Positions 41,188-51,501 of a DNA stretch of 59,698 bases are shown one piece after another. This DNA comes from Isotricha intestinalis. Lineage: Eukaryota; Ciliophora; Litostomatea; Vestibuliferida; Isotrichidae. A model generated the notes under the pieces. That model had not been told where the DNA came from, did no database searches, and saw only the letters and a list, made by a program, of their open reading frames with translations. The stretch lies in the NCBI GenBank assembly GCA_023807065.1, contig JAJJLU010000380.1, positions 1 to 59,698 on the forward strand, in the 5' to 3' direction. Positions within the stretch are counted from its first letter, which is position 1. Every line of letters begins with the position of its first letter. The position numbers were made by a program, and so were the translations under genes.

Positions 41188-42213
41188 ATGGATTTTGACT
41201 CAATGAAAAATTCTCCCCTTATCAAATCTCCAATAACCTACCAAAAAAATGATATAAAACGTTCTCCAATAAATGTAAATACGGAAACATCATATACTCA
41301 AAAAGTTACAACTCAAATAAATTCTCAATATAATCCCTTATTAAATGAAGAAAATGCATCAATTTCAAAAGTAAATCAATTATTAAATAAATCAAATTAT
41401 GATCTTCAAAATCAAGTAAATGCAATGGAAAGTTTTAATCATAGAAGTAATCAAATAATGGATAATTTAGTAAATTATGTTGATTATTTAAAAAATGAAC
41501 TTTCTTCATCTCAAGCAGCAAGTAAAGAATTAGATAATCATTATAATTATTTACAAAATAAATCAAAAGATATTTTTAGTAAAAATGAAGAATTAAGAAA
41601 TGAATTATTAAAAAAAAAAGAAATGAATGAAGAATTAATCAGAGAAAATAATGAATTAAAATCACAATATATGCAAATATTACTTAAATATAAAGGTGAA
41701 TATCAGCAAATTCAAAGTCAATCAAGAGAAATTGTAGAAAATTTTAAAGAACAAGAAAGGAAAAATAAAGAATTAGAAAATATAAATAATATGCTTAAAA
41801 AAGATTTAATTACTGGAGAAAATATTATTGAAAATTTAAAAAAAGCAATTAGTATTCTTTCAGCAGAAAAAGAAAATGAAAAATATAAAAATGATTTAGA
41901 TGAATTAAGTCATTTTGTTGATTTAAAAGATAAAGAAATTTATAAAAAAGATGAAATGATTAGAAAAATGATTGAATTAAATAATGCTGTTAAATTAGAA
42001 AATGAAGAAAAAATTTCTCAATCTAAAAAATTAAAAGGAGAATTAAAACAAAAAAAAGCTATTTCATCAAAAGCAAAAGATATTAAAGAAGAAATTGTTA
42101 ATTATAATAATAAGATTGAAGGATTAAATGAAATTATCAAAGAAAGAGATAAAACTTTAAATATGCTTAAAGGTTCTAAACAAAATGTTTCTGACATGTT
42201 ATTTATTTCTTAA
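41188..42213 (+). CDS. Coiled-coil protein with Ser-Pro-rich head
   Basis: The 341-residue protein has a head (1-60) with three Ser-Pro sites (NSPLIKSPITY and RSPINV) that could be proline-directed kinase targets. Continuous coiled coil follows from about 70 to 335 (LQNQVNAMESFNHRSNQIMD, NEELRNELLKKKEMNEELIR). No enzyme or membrane motif is visible. The size and layout suggest a cytoskeletal or ciliary component, but the family is not identified. Confidence 0.75.
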   Translation: MDFDSMKNSPLIKSPITYQKNDIKRSPINVNTETSYTQKVTTQINSQYNPLLNEENASISKVNQLLNKSNYDLQNQVNAMESFNHRSNQIMDNLVNYVDYLKNELSSSQAASKELDNHYNYLQNKSKDIFSKNEELRNELLKKKEMNEELIRENNELKSQYMQILLKYKGEYQQIQSQSREIVENFKEQERKNKELENINNMLKKDLITGENIIENLKKAISILSAEKENEKYKNDLDELSHFVDLKDKEIYKKDEMIRKMIELNNAVKLENEEKISQSKKLKGELKQKKAISSKAKDIKEEIVNYNNKIEGLNEIIKERDKTLNMLKGSKQNVSDMLFIS

Positions 42214-42379
42214 ATTTATTTTATTAATTTTATTTAAATTTTTTTTGGTTATTCTTATATAAAATTTAATAAAAATATTATTTTTAAATTTTAGGAAAAA
42301 AAGTTATTCCCAAAAAAATATTGCAAACATAAAATTGTATAAATCAAAAAAATAAAGAATATTATTAAAAATAATCATA

Positions 42380-42760
42380 ATGGAACAAATGAATGAAATT
42401 ATCTTAAATCTAAAAAAATACAGAATTTCAATATTCAATTTAATAAAAATAATTGAACTTTTTGATATTGAAATTGAACAACATACAAAAGAAAAAAAAG
42501 AAAAACAAATTTTTCATATTGAAAAAATTTTAGGAAAAAAAAGAAATAATCCTTTCAATTACAATAAAACAATTTATAAAGATAAAAGTGAAATTTCTAA
42601 AAACATTTTAAAAATTAGGGAAAAATTCAATAAATTAATTAAAAAAGATGAAGAATTAAAAAAAATTCCTTCATGTCAAAAAACCTTAACAACAATTAAT
42701 TCAACAATATCTTTTAATAAAATGTCTTTTATTTCAGAAATAGATGAAAATGAAAAATAA
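42380..42760 (+). CDS. Small hypothetical protein, helical
   Basis: The frame encodes 126 residues. The N-terminal 45 residues are hydrophobic-charged helix (NEIILNLKKYRISIFNLIKI), the middle is Lys-rich, and the C-terminus is Ser/Thr-rich (TLTTINSTISFNKMSF). It is convergent with the PAS/membrane-protein gene, with 86 bp between stops. It is not recognised; the frame is open and coding-like but short. Confidence 0.55.
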   Translation: MEQMNEIILNLKKYRISIFNLIKIIELFDIEIEQHTKEKKEKQIFHIEKILGKKRNNPFNYNKTIYKDKSEISKNILKIREKFNKLIKKDEELKKIPSCQKTLTTINSTISFNKMSFISEIDENEK

Positions 42761-42846
42761 AAAAAATAAAAAAAATATTTAAAAAAAAATAAAATCTAGA
42801 ATTTTAATTGTGAATTTAATTAAAATATATTTATATTTATTATTTT

Positions 42847-45800
42847 TTAATTTTTGTTCTCTCTTTGTTCTTCTTCGTTTAATTTAACTAAAATTTGATA
42901 TTTAATTTCTTCAGGAATTAAATTAATTAAATCAATAGAACTTTGTAAATATTTTTCCATTTTATATTCAATTTTCTGCCAAATAAGGAAATATAAAACA
43001 ATAGCAAAAACTAAGAATAAAATGAAAGTGAAAGTAATAATAACTTTAATATTATCTATTTTACTTTCAAAATAACCATCTAATTTATCAAGTAATGAAA
43101 CAAACCAAGGTCTAATAACATATCTTAAAATATTTGCTGCTTCACCATAATCTTTATTTGAACCAAAGTCAATTTTCATAATATTATTAAAATAAAATTT
43201 AGATGATGTTCTTACTAGGGAAAAATATCTTAAAATTATATTTTTAAAACCAAAAATCATCGTTTGTAAAAAATCATCATCTGTATAATCTCCAGTATTA
43301 ATATGAGTAATATTTCTATTTATCATTTCATAAAAAAAATTTATATAACTTCCACTTAAATGCTCCATTTTAAGATATGTTATTCTTTCTAATTCTTCAA
43401 AACTATCAGTTAGGGATTCATAAGTATTTATTGCTACTGTTTTTGTATCTTCATTATTTAAAATTGGAATAGAAGAATCTAAAAAATAACTTTTTATAAT
43501 ATTATATGATAATATTAAATGGTTTTCATTATATCTTGTTATATTATTTATATCTGAAAAATTTTCTATTGTAACAAGGGCATATTTGGAATATAAGAAT
43601 TTAAAAATAAAATATCCTTGAAATAATGTTATACAAATCAATATTCCTATGAAAATAGTTAAATATAGTTGATTAGATTTAATTGATTGATTATATTCAT
43701 TTTTTTGTTTAAATTTAGAAATGACAATATCATCTGCAGATGAAGAATAATTTGTTTGATTTTCATTACCTTCATCATCAACATCATCTTCTTCTCCTAA
43801 AAATTTATTAAGTAATTTATTCATAAAAGTTTCACAAGATAATTTTAAATCTTCAAATCTTGATTTTTTAATAGTCATAATTAAATCAACAGGTCTGGTT
43901 CCATCATTTAAAAATTTAGTAATAGCTTTAAATGAGAAAAAGCCGAAAAAAAAAGTTAAAATAAAAGAAAGTACAAAAACAGCAATAGTAACATCACTTA
44001 TATTAGTATCATTTAATATTCCATGAACTAAAATATAAACAACTTTTTTCCAACTTATATAATAATCATTTAATAAATTCATCATAACTTCATAAGTATT
44101 TCTTTCTTCCATTGTAATAGTATTTACTTCAACAGTAATAGTAGAAATGAAAAAAATACTAGTTGCAATTCTAGTTATTCCAGTCCAAAAAGGTTGTGAT
44201 TCATAAGTTGGAATATTATTAGTTAAAGTCATTATATTTATCATTGAATTATCTGTTAATGTTATATAATCTTTACCAAAAGATACTGAAGCATTTGAAA
44301 ATAAACCTATATTATCACTTAATCTTTTCCTATAAACTTGAAGTTCAAGTCTCATTGATTCTATATAATCTGCATTAGTTGAAAAATGTAAATCATATAT
44401 TTTATATGATGAATTTTGTGCACATACTATTTCTGTTATAAAATATTTTGAATACATTAAGTCAGTTAAAATTTTGTATGCTATATCTGAATAATATACT
44501 CTATTATTTAAATTTGAAATTTTGTTAAATGATACTATAAATTCTATTATTAAAAGAATTCCTAAAATTACAAAATATGAAATTGCTGAAATTTTTATTA
44601 TTAACATTGAAGTTTCTGAAAATAAATTATTTAAAGAAGAAGTTGATGAAGAAAGATAATTAAAATCAGTATTATTATTTCCTTGAGCAATATTAAATTT
44701 TTCATTTTTTTCTTTTTCAATTTGTCTTTTATCTAATAAATGATTATATTCAATTTTTTTTAAAAAATCATCTAAACTAACATTAATATTAGGTTCAATA
44801 CCATATCCAGCAGAAAATTCTTGTTTAGTTGGAGTTTTTTTTTTAAGTAAAATTTCTTTTCCAAAAAAAGGTAAAATTTTAATAAATTTTCTGATATCAT
44901 CTGAAGGTTTAATTTGAAAATCTTGTATTGCTTCTTTTGTAAGAGGATTAAATATTTCAACAAAACTTTCTTTTGAATCAGATTCATCTTTTTTCTTTTT
45001 TTCACTTTTTTCATTTGTTTTTGTTTCTTTCTTTTCTCCTGATTCATTTGAACGATTTGTTTCTTCTGTTTTTTCTTTAATAGTTTTTTTTTCAGTTTCT
45101 TCTGTTTTTATTTCTTCAACAATATTTTTTACTGCAACAATATCTGCTCTAGTATAATTTAATTTTTTTATATCAAATATCATTAATTTCTTTTGAAACT
45201 CTGAAAAACCATTTTCATCATATTCAATTTTATCTTGATTATCAAGGTCAAAAAATTGAAAACAATAACCTAATATTTCATTTTCTTTATATCTCAATGG
45301 ATATATTTGTAAATTCATTTTTTTTTTTCTACTTTCTTCCATTATTTGATTATAATCAATTTCAGTTGCTGTGTTATTTACTTGTAAATTATTTGAACTT
45401 TTCTTTTTGTTTAAATAATCAGGAAAAACCCAAGTCACGAGTTTAGGTTCATCTAAATATTCAACATATTGTTCACTAAAATTAATAAATTCTTCATCAG
45501 GATTTAAAATTAATTTATCAAGTGAAATCATATGTTTTTTTAATAATTCCATAGATAAACCTAAATTAATTGAAGATGAAGTAATTGAATCAACAGTAAA
45601 ATCATTTCTTGTTAAAACATAATAAGAATATAAAATTTTAGGATCTTTACCTTCCATTAAAACTTTTATAATAAAAGTATTAGAAAAATCATCATCATTA
45701 TAAATAGTAAATCTAGTAATAACTGGCATTAAATATCCTGCTTTATTTTTAGGTAAAAGTAAAAATTGCCTTTTTGCTCTTGATTTAATAGTCTCAATTG

Positions 45801-47907
45801 CATTTTCAGTCATCATTGCCCTTAATTTTTTTAATCTTTTTCCTAACATTTTTCCATGGTCAGCTTGACATAAAAGTGGCATTAACATTTCTATTCTTTT
45901 TCCTATAATTTCTTGTTTTGTATATCCTATTAATGATATTATTGAATTTGAACATTGAACAAAATGACATTTTCCCATATCATTACTTCTACAATAAAAT
46001 ATGTAATCTTGATTTTCTAATAATGCATCTACATTGTTTATATCTATTTTATCATTTTGACCTTTTTTTACTTTGTAATTTATTTCTTCTTTTATTTTTT
46101 TATCCACTTCATCACTTTTCACTTTATTTTGTATTATTTCTTTCAAAAATTTTGAATATAATTGTAATATACTTTGTTGATCTGAATCAATTCTAAATGT
46201 TTTAAATTCTTCCCATAATATTTGTAATTCATGTAAATAATCATTTAACCTTGTTCCTACATAAAATAATTTATTTAAATTTAAACTTGAAGTTAAATTT
46301 GTTGCTAAATTTCCCCAAAATTCACCATACATTTTTGTAGAAGCATCGATTAATAATTTGAATCTTTTAAATTTATGTTCAGGAGTATCTTCAATTCTAA
46401 TCATTTCATCTTCACCAAAATTATTTTTTATCATTGATACACTTTTTTTAATGAAAAATATAATATAATCTTCAGTTAATGGATTTTTAAATCTTTCTAA
46501 TTTTTCCAAATACATTTTGGCAGTATTTAAATTGTATTTTTTTTCATAATTAAATTCAACATAATTTAAAAGTATTAATTGAGAATCTGGAAATTTCTTT
46601 ATTGCTTCACTATATAATATATTCATATAATGTAAAAGAGAAGTCCTCTGAACTTGAAAATTTCCTTGATTTTCCAAAAATTTTTTAAGAGGACATTCTT
46701 CATTAGTACAAGTTTCTTCATGAATTTCAATTTGCCCTCTCAATAATATTTCTTTTTGTTTTAAAGAATTAAAAGTATTTGTCCCAGTTCTAACACTCAT
46801 ATTTTTTTCAATATAATCATCAATTAAAACTTTTAAAAAATTCGCTCTCATTAAAAATTCAGTTTCATTCTTAAAATTAGATTTTCCTTCACAAAATTCT
46901 TGAAGTAAATTGCTATAATATAATGAAGCAACAATACAAATAAAAGGATAACCAATTGCTAAAAAATATATCATTCCATTAAAATTTGAACCTGATAACA
47001 TTCTACAAAGTAATAAAACTATAAATGTCCAAAAAACAGAAAAATTTCTTATTGAAACCATACATTGTAAAAAAAATGAATTATATGTTGGAGATTCAAA
47101 TGAAGTTTTTAAATTTAATAAACTTCCCAAAACCATTATAACTATGAAAATCCAATCATTATCTAAAGCAATATATAATATTACTAGAATAATTTTAAAA
47201 ATAACTAATAATGTATTTGCTTGTGGATTTAAAATAGCAGTTTGTTTATTTGCATTAAATGGATTAAAATTAAAAATAGAATTTAAAACAATTAAACAAA
47301 GAAAACAAAGCATCATTACAATAGCTAAGAAAACATAAACAATATGTAATCCATTAAAGCATTTTATAGAATTTTTAACAATATCAACTTGATGATTACT
47401 ATTACATTTAATAACTAATAACATTAACTCACTCATTGGGACTAAAAAAAAAGCACATGCATTTGAAGTAATGTATGATGTAATTGCAACTGTTATTGAA
47501 TATAATTTTGATTCTGTTCTATTAAAAGTTAATGTCATTGCTATTAATAAGAAATTTATAAATACAAAACAATTTAATATTATAAAAACTATAAAATATT
47601 GATCAAATGTTAAATATTTCATTAATGGAGTTAATCTTGTTGAACCTGTTATTAATTGAATTAAATCATATGCTTTTTTATTTACACACCAAAATGGTCT
47701 AAAAATATCAATAAATGCATATGAAACTAATTCTATTGTTTCAAATATCATAAAAAATGTTAATAATATTAAACCTACTGATTTTTTTCTTAATGTTGAA
47801 TAATAAAAGTTAAAAATACGATATTTTAAAGACATATCAGAATTTGCATCTAAGTCTCTTGAAAGTAATTGAATTTTTTCTCCTTTTTCATTTAGATTAT
47901 CATTCAT
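42847..47907 (-). CDS. Large multi-membrane PAS-domain protein (ciliate TmcB-like family)
   Basis: The 1,686-residue protein has three parts. The N-terminal part (about 40-370) has seven or eight membrane spans (for example SVGLILLTFFMIFETIELVS). A long cytosolic part carries helical repeats and a PAS domain at about 650-755 (FVQCSNSIISLIGYTKQEII, GKRIEMLMPLLCQADHGKML). The C-terminal part has four separated membrane spans near 1130, 1310, 1420 and 1620 that enclose two large loops resembling extracytoplasmic sensor domains. PAS domains sense ligands, redox or light. This plan matches the expanded ciliate family annotated as PAS S-box or tiny-macrocyst protein B-like; its molecular job is not settled. 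No kinase or cyclase domain is attached. A Lys/Glu-rich segment follows the PAS region near 950-1000. Confidence 0.82.
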   Translation of the reverse strand: MNDNLNEKGEKIQLLSRDLDANSDMSLKYRIFNFYYSTLRKKSVGLILLTFFMIFETIELVSYAFIDIFRPFWCVNKKAYDLIQLITGSTRLTPLMKYLTFDQYFIVFIILNCFVFINFLLIAMTLTFNRTESKLYSITVAITSYITSNACAFFLVPMSELMLLVIKCNSNHQVDIVKNSIKCFNGLHIVYVFLAIVMMLCFLCLIVLNSIFNFNPFNANKQTAILNPQANTLLVIFKIILVILYIALDNDWIFIVIMVLGSLLNLKTSFESPTYNSFFLQCMVSIRNFSVFWTFIVLLLCRMLSGSNFNGMIYFLAIGYPFICIVASLYYSNLLQEFCEGKSNFKNETEFLMRANFLKVLIDDYIEKNMSVRTGTNTFNSLKQKEILLRGQIEIHEETCTNEECPLKKFLENQGNFQVQRTSLLHYMNILYSEAIKKFPDSQLILLNYVEFNYEKKYNLNTAKMYLEKLERFKNPLTEDYIIFFIKKSVSMIKNNFGEDEMIRIEDTPEHKFKRFKLLIDASTKMYGEFWGNLATNLTSSLNLNKLFYVGTRLNDYLHELQILWEEFKTFRIDSDQQSILQLYSKFLKEIIQNKVKSDEVDKKIKEEINYKVKKGQNDKIDINNVDALLENQDYIFYCRSNDMGKCHFVQCSNSIISLIGYTKQEIIGKRIEMLMPLLCQADHGKMLGKRLKKLRAMMTENAIETIKSRAKRQFLLLPKNKAGYLMPVITRFTIYNDDDFSNTFIIKVLMEGKDPKILYSYYVLTRNDFTVDSITSSSINLGLSMELLKKHMISLDKLILNPDEEFINFSEQYVEYLDEPKLVTWVFPDYLNKKKSSNNLQVNNTATEIDYNQIMEESRKKKMNLQIYPLRYKENEILGYCFQFFDLDNQDKIEYDENGFSEFQKKLMIFDIKKLNYTRADIVAVKNIVEEIKTEETEKKTIKEKTEETNRSNESGEKKETKTNEKSEKKKKDESDSKESFVEIFNPLTKEAIQDFQIKPSDDIRKFIKILPFFGKEILLKKKTPTKQEFSAGYGIEPNINVSLDDFLKKIEYNHLLDKRQIEKEKNEKFNIAQGNNNTDFNYLSSSTSSLNNLFSETSMLIIKISAISYFVILGILLIIEFIVSFNKISNLNNRVYYSDIAYKILTDLMYSKYFITEIVCAQNSSYKIYDLHFSTNADYIESMRLELQVYRKRLSDNIGLFSNASVSFGKDYITLTDNSMINIMTLTNNIPTYESQPFWTGITRIATSIFFISTITVEVNTITMEERNTYEVMMNLLNDYYISWKKVVYILVHGILNDTNISDVTIAVFVLSFILTFFFGFFSFKAITKFLNDGTRPVDLIMTIKKSRFEDLKLSCETFMNKLLNKFLGEEDDVDDEGNENQTNYSSSADDIVISKFKQKNEYNQSIKSNQLYLTIFIGILICITLFQGYFIFKFLYSKYALVTIENFSDINNITRYNENHLILSYNIIKSYFLDSSIPILNNEDTKTVAINTYESLTDSFEELERITYLKMEHLSGSYINFFYEMINRNITHINTGDYTDDDFLQTMIFGFKNIILRYFSLVRTSSKFYFNNIMKIDFGSNKDYGEAANILRYVIRPWFVSLLDKLDGYFESKIDNIKVIITFTFILFLVFAIVLYFLIWQKIEYKMEKYLQSSIDLINLIPEEIKYQILVKLNEEEQRENKN

Positions 47908-48083
47908 TGATTATTCTTTTATCAAAATTGTATTAATTTATTATTTTAAATTATCGAATTTTGAAAAATAAAATTAAATTTTTAAAAGAAAAAATTTAAA
48001 ATTGGTGATATTTTATATTTAAATTTATTTTGATTTAATTTATATTTATCTTTTTAAATAACATTAATATATCTAAAAATTAA

Positions 48084-51000
48084 TCAATTATAATCAACTA
48101 ATTGTTCATTATAATCATTGTAATTTTTATTATTTATTTTTTCCTTCTTTTTATTGTCGTCAAAGACAGACTTATCAAAATAAGGAGGAAGATTATGACC
48201 TTCAACAACAAAATTATATAAAATAAGAAATTTCCTCAAAAAAACATCAAAAGTAAGTGAAAAGAAAATAGCAACAAAAGCAGAAGTCATATATTTTAAA
48301 TCAAACATAACATTACTCCAATGTCCAGTAATTGCAATATATGTTCCTCTAAAAAATTCGAATCTTTCAATATATGAAAGAATCAACACAGTTATATAAT
48401 ATAAAATTATACTAGAAATAATAAATATAATACTAAAAGTAGTATGAGTATTACTGTCAACAATAATTTTTAAATTTGTCACTATAACAATAATAGTATA
48501 AATATTTTCCCCTAAAATCCAATAATCATAAGTTAAACCATAAGAATCAATATTTTTAAAAGTAAAATATGAAATCAAAAAAGAAAAAAAACCTTGAATA
48601 ATACCAACAAAAACCCATTTCCAAAATCTTTTAGTATGAAATAATTTCCCATAAATTCCTTGAATATAAAATTTAGGATTACTAGTTAAAATATTTGGTT
48701 CAAATTCAATATCATAAACTCCAAACCAAACAATAGGAACAGCAGTATAAAAAGTATTAAAACATTGATGAATAAAAGGATCATAAATAGTTAAGCCACT
48801 AAATATATTTAAAAATCCCATAAAAAACATAGGGAAGACAAAGAGAATATTTTTATAAAAATTATAGCAAACAACATAAGTATTTTTTCGATAAGCTTCT
48901 CTTCCATGAAAAAATAATAATTTTCTTAAATGAGAAAATTGAGTTATAGCATAATCAGAAGCTCTTGCAGCTTGAGTTCCTTCTAAACCATATATTCCAA
49001 TTCCAATATTAGCTTCATTTATCATTCCAACATCATTTGCTCCGTCTCCAATTGCAAGTGTTATTGCTTTATTTGAAGTTTTAATTAAATTTACCATTTC
49101 TGCTTTTTGTTTTGGTGAAACTCTAGAACAAACTACACTTAAACATCTATTACATAATTTATAAAATAATTCTAATAAATAATAATCTCCAAATATAATC
49201 GAAAGAATTTCACTTGATATTAATAAACCATATTTAATATCTTTTTTTTTGAATAAGGAATCTGAAATAAAGGATATTAAATCAGTTTTTATATTTTCTT
49301 CAGAATCAAATTCAATTATATGCATATTATCTTCAAATAATTTACAAGAATATGCTATATTTTTTGCAGTATCTAATTTATCTCCTGTAAGCATCCAAAC
49401 TTTTATTCCTGTTTCCATTAATGAATGAATTACTGAATCCACTTCATCTTGTAATTCATCTTCTATTGCAGTTGAACCTAATAAATTTAAGTTTACTTCA
49501 ATTTTATCGTACAACTTAGGTATTATTGTTTCTTTTTCAGATATATCTTGCTTTGCTTTTAAATATTCTATTAACCAATTATCATATTCTTCTTTTGGAA
49601 TTTCTTTATATGCTAACATTAAAGTTCTTAATCCTTTAACCGCAAATTTTTTCAAATATTCTCTTGTTTTTAAGAATGTTTTTGAATTTTTATTTTTTTG
49701 ATCCAATAATAATTCAATCATTGAATCTGCTCCTTTTGCATATAATATTATTTTATTTGTATCTGGATCTTTGCAAATTATACTCATTCTCTTTCTTTCA
49801 CTTGAATATTCTAATTCATTTAATATTTTATAAGTTTTTTTTATTCCTTTAATTTGTAATGAAATCTCATTTTCAATTGTCCTATTTAAAAAAATATATT
49901 CTTGACTTCTGGCAAAATTGATTAAAGCTTTTTCATCAGGAGATGAAGCTTGATATTCAATTTTATTTTCTTTTTCATATTTCTTATTATCAATAATAAC
50001 TGAGTTACACAAACATAAACAAATCATAAAATGATAAATATTCATATTATTATTATTTAAATCAATACTAAATTCATTATTTAAATCAGAAAATTCAACA
50101 TTAGTAATATAACCATAATTATCTTTTATTTCATTTTTTTTTTCTCTTTGATTAATTGTCATATCACCATACATTTTTTCTCCTATTGACATACATTTAT
50201 ATTGCATATAATTTTTAGTTAATGTTCCAGTTTTATCACTGAAAATAAATTTAACTTGACCTAATTCTTCGTTTAATGTACTTGAATGAACTTTTGTTCC
50301 CAAATCTCTTTCAACATCAAACATTTCAATATCCCATGAAATAAACATTGCTTGAAAAAATTTTATTGTTTCCATAGTAACTAAAAGTGAAATTGGAACA
50401 AAATTTGTAAAAATTAAAATCCAAGTTCCACTTAATTTTAAAAATATACTAAAGGAAGTTGGTTCTTTGTTTTTAGAATTTTTTATGAAAATATAATCTA
50501 AATTATTTAAATTACTATAATAAAAAATTAAATGTATAATTGATGAAAGCATTGAAATTAAAATTTGAAGAGAAAAAATAGTTAAAATTTGAAAATTCAT
50601 AATATATTCTACAGAAGAATGTTTAGATCTTGTATTAGGTGAATTTAACATACTTTTAGTATTTTCTCCTACATAAATTACAGCTCCTATAATATAATCA
50701 GTTTGCTTTAATGTTGAACCTCTTAATAAAAAAGATTTTTCATCTATTAAAATATATTTATCTTTGTCTTTTAAATTGTTACCTTCATATTCATATAAAG
50801 TAGCTGAAAATTGATAAATATATTCATTTGGTTGTTTAGTTACACAAACATAATTAAAATTTACAAAATTATTATTATTTTGTAAAATATTTTTAATATC
50901 GTTATTAACTTGTCTATATTTTAAATTTGTTTCTCCATCAATATTTTTTGTTTCTATATAACATATTCCTTTTGGATCCGATGAATTTAATAATAAAAGA

Positions 51001-51449
51001 TCTGCTGGAAATGATTCATTAATATTAACTTTAACAATTTCACCTAGTTTTATGTCTTTCCATTTTTTTTCAATAAATGTATTTTGTTCTTTATTATAAA
51101 CATGTGAAATTTTATTATTTTCTTCAGTATCACTTTTTTTTCTTTTAAAATCTTCATATAAATCTTTTGTTCCATTTAATACAATAACAAATGCTAAAGG
51201 AAATAATATAATAGGATAACCTCCTGAATAAGAAACTTCTCTTATTGATTGTAATATTGCAATGATTAAAAAATAGACATTTGCTAAACGAGAAAATTGC
51301 TCCATTAACATTTTTGGAAAAAAAGTATTCCATTGATATTTTGATGTACTTATTTTATTTTTTTCAGAAGGATTATTCTTTGGAGAATTTATAAATATCA
51401 AATATAAATTTTCATTATTATTTTCTTCAATTAAATTACTATTGTTCAT
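48084..51449 (-). CDS. P4-type ATPase, aminophospholipid flippase
   Basis: P4-ATPases move phospholipids such as PS and PE from the outer or lumenal leaflet to the cytosolic leaflet. The 1,121-residue protein has the family marks in order: the actuator motif IDGETNLKYR (Glu173), the M4 motif VPISLLVTME, the phosphorylation site SDKTGTLT (Asp405), the nucleotide-site region KGADSMIELLL, and the hinge AIGDGANDVGMINEANIGIG. About ten membrane spans are present. All catalytic residues are in place, so it should be active. The first ATG (51449) lies just 52 bp from the ATG of the divergent BAR-TBC gene. It ends with TGA. Partner CDC50 subunits are not in the window. Confidence 0.95.
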   Translation of the reverse strand: MNNSNLIEENNNENLYLIFINSPKNNPSEKNKISTSKYQWNTFFPKMLMEQFSRLANVYFLIIAILQSIREVSYSGGYPIILFPLAFVIVLNGTKDLYEDFKRKKSDTEENNKISHVYNKEQNTFIEKKWKDIKLGEIVKVNINESFPADLLLLNSSDPKGICYIETKNIDGETNLKYRQVNNDIKNILQNNNNFVNFNYVCVTKQPNEYIYQFSATLYEYEGNNLKDKDKYILIDEKSFLLRGSTLKQTDYIIGAVIYVGENTKSMLNSPNTRSKHSSVEYIMNFQILTIFSLQILISMLSSIIHLIFYYSNLNNLDYIFIKNSKNKEPTSFSIFLKLSGTWILIFTNFVPISLLVTMETIKFFQAMFISWDIEMFDVERDLGTKVHSSTLNEELGQVKFIFSDKTGTLTKNYMQYKCMSIGEKMYGDMTINQREKKNEIKDNYGYITNVEFSDLNNEFSIDLNNNNMNIYHFMICLCLCNSVIIDNKKYEKENKIEYQASSPDEKALINFARSQEYIFLNRTIENEISLQIKGIKKTYKILNELEYSSERKRMSIICKDPDTNKIILYAKGADSMIELLLDQKNKNSKTFLKTREYLKKFAVKGLRTLMLAYKEIPKEEYDNWLIEYLKAKQDISEKETIIPKLYDKIEVNLNLLGSTAIEDELQDEVDSVIHSLMETGIKVWMLTGDKLDTAKNIAYSCKLFEDNMHIIEFDSEENIKTDLISFISDSLFKKKDIKYGLLISSEILSIIFGDYYLLELFYKLCNRCLSVVCSRVSPKQKAEMVNLIKTSNKAITLAIGDGANDVGMINEANIGIGIYGLEGTQAARASDYAITQFSHLRKLLFFHGREAYRKNTYVVCYNFYKNILFVFPMFFMGFLNIFSGLTIYDPFIHQCFNTFYTAVPIVWFGVYDIEFEPNILTSNPKFYIQGIYGKLFHTKRFWKWVFVGIIQGFFSFLISYFTFKNIDSYGLTYDYWILGENIYTIIVIVTNLKIIVDSNTHTTFSIIFIISSIILYYITVLILSYIERFEFFRGTYIAITGHWSNVMFDLKYMTSAFVAIFFSLTFDVFLRKFLILYNFVVEGHNLPPYFDKSVFDDNKKKEKINNKNYNDYNEQLVDYN

Positions 51450-51501
51450 TATTAAAATATAATTTAATTATTTTTTAATTTTAATTTTTTTTAATTTTTC
51501 A
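51450..51501. promoter_or_regulatory. 52-bp divergent start-to-start spacer, presumed bidirectional promoter and leaders
   Basis: Only 52 bases, almost all A and T with three long T runs, separate the start codons of the P4-ATPase (minus) and the BAR-like/TBC gene (plus). Both 5' UTRs and at least part of both promoters must fit here or extend into the opposing coding region. No specific box can be named in DNA of this composition. Confidence 0.5.

Noticed and set aside
45918..46196. 92-codon plus-strand frame rich in Leu, Tyr and Phe
   Set aside because: Antisense shadow of the PAS/multi-membrane gene; same reasoning for the other Leu/Phe/Ile-rich frames opposite Lys/Asn-rich genes.
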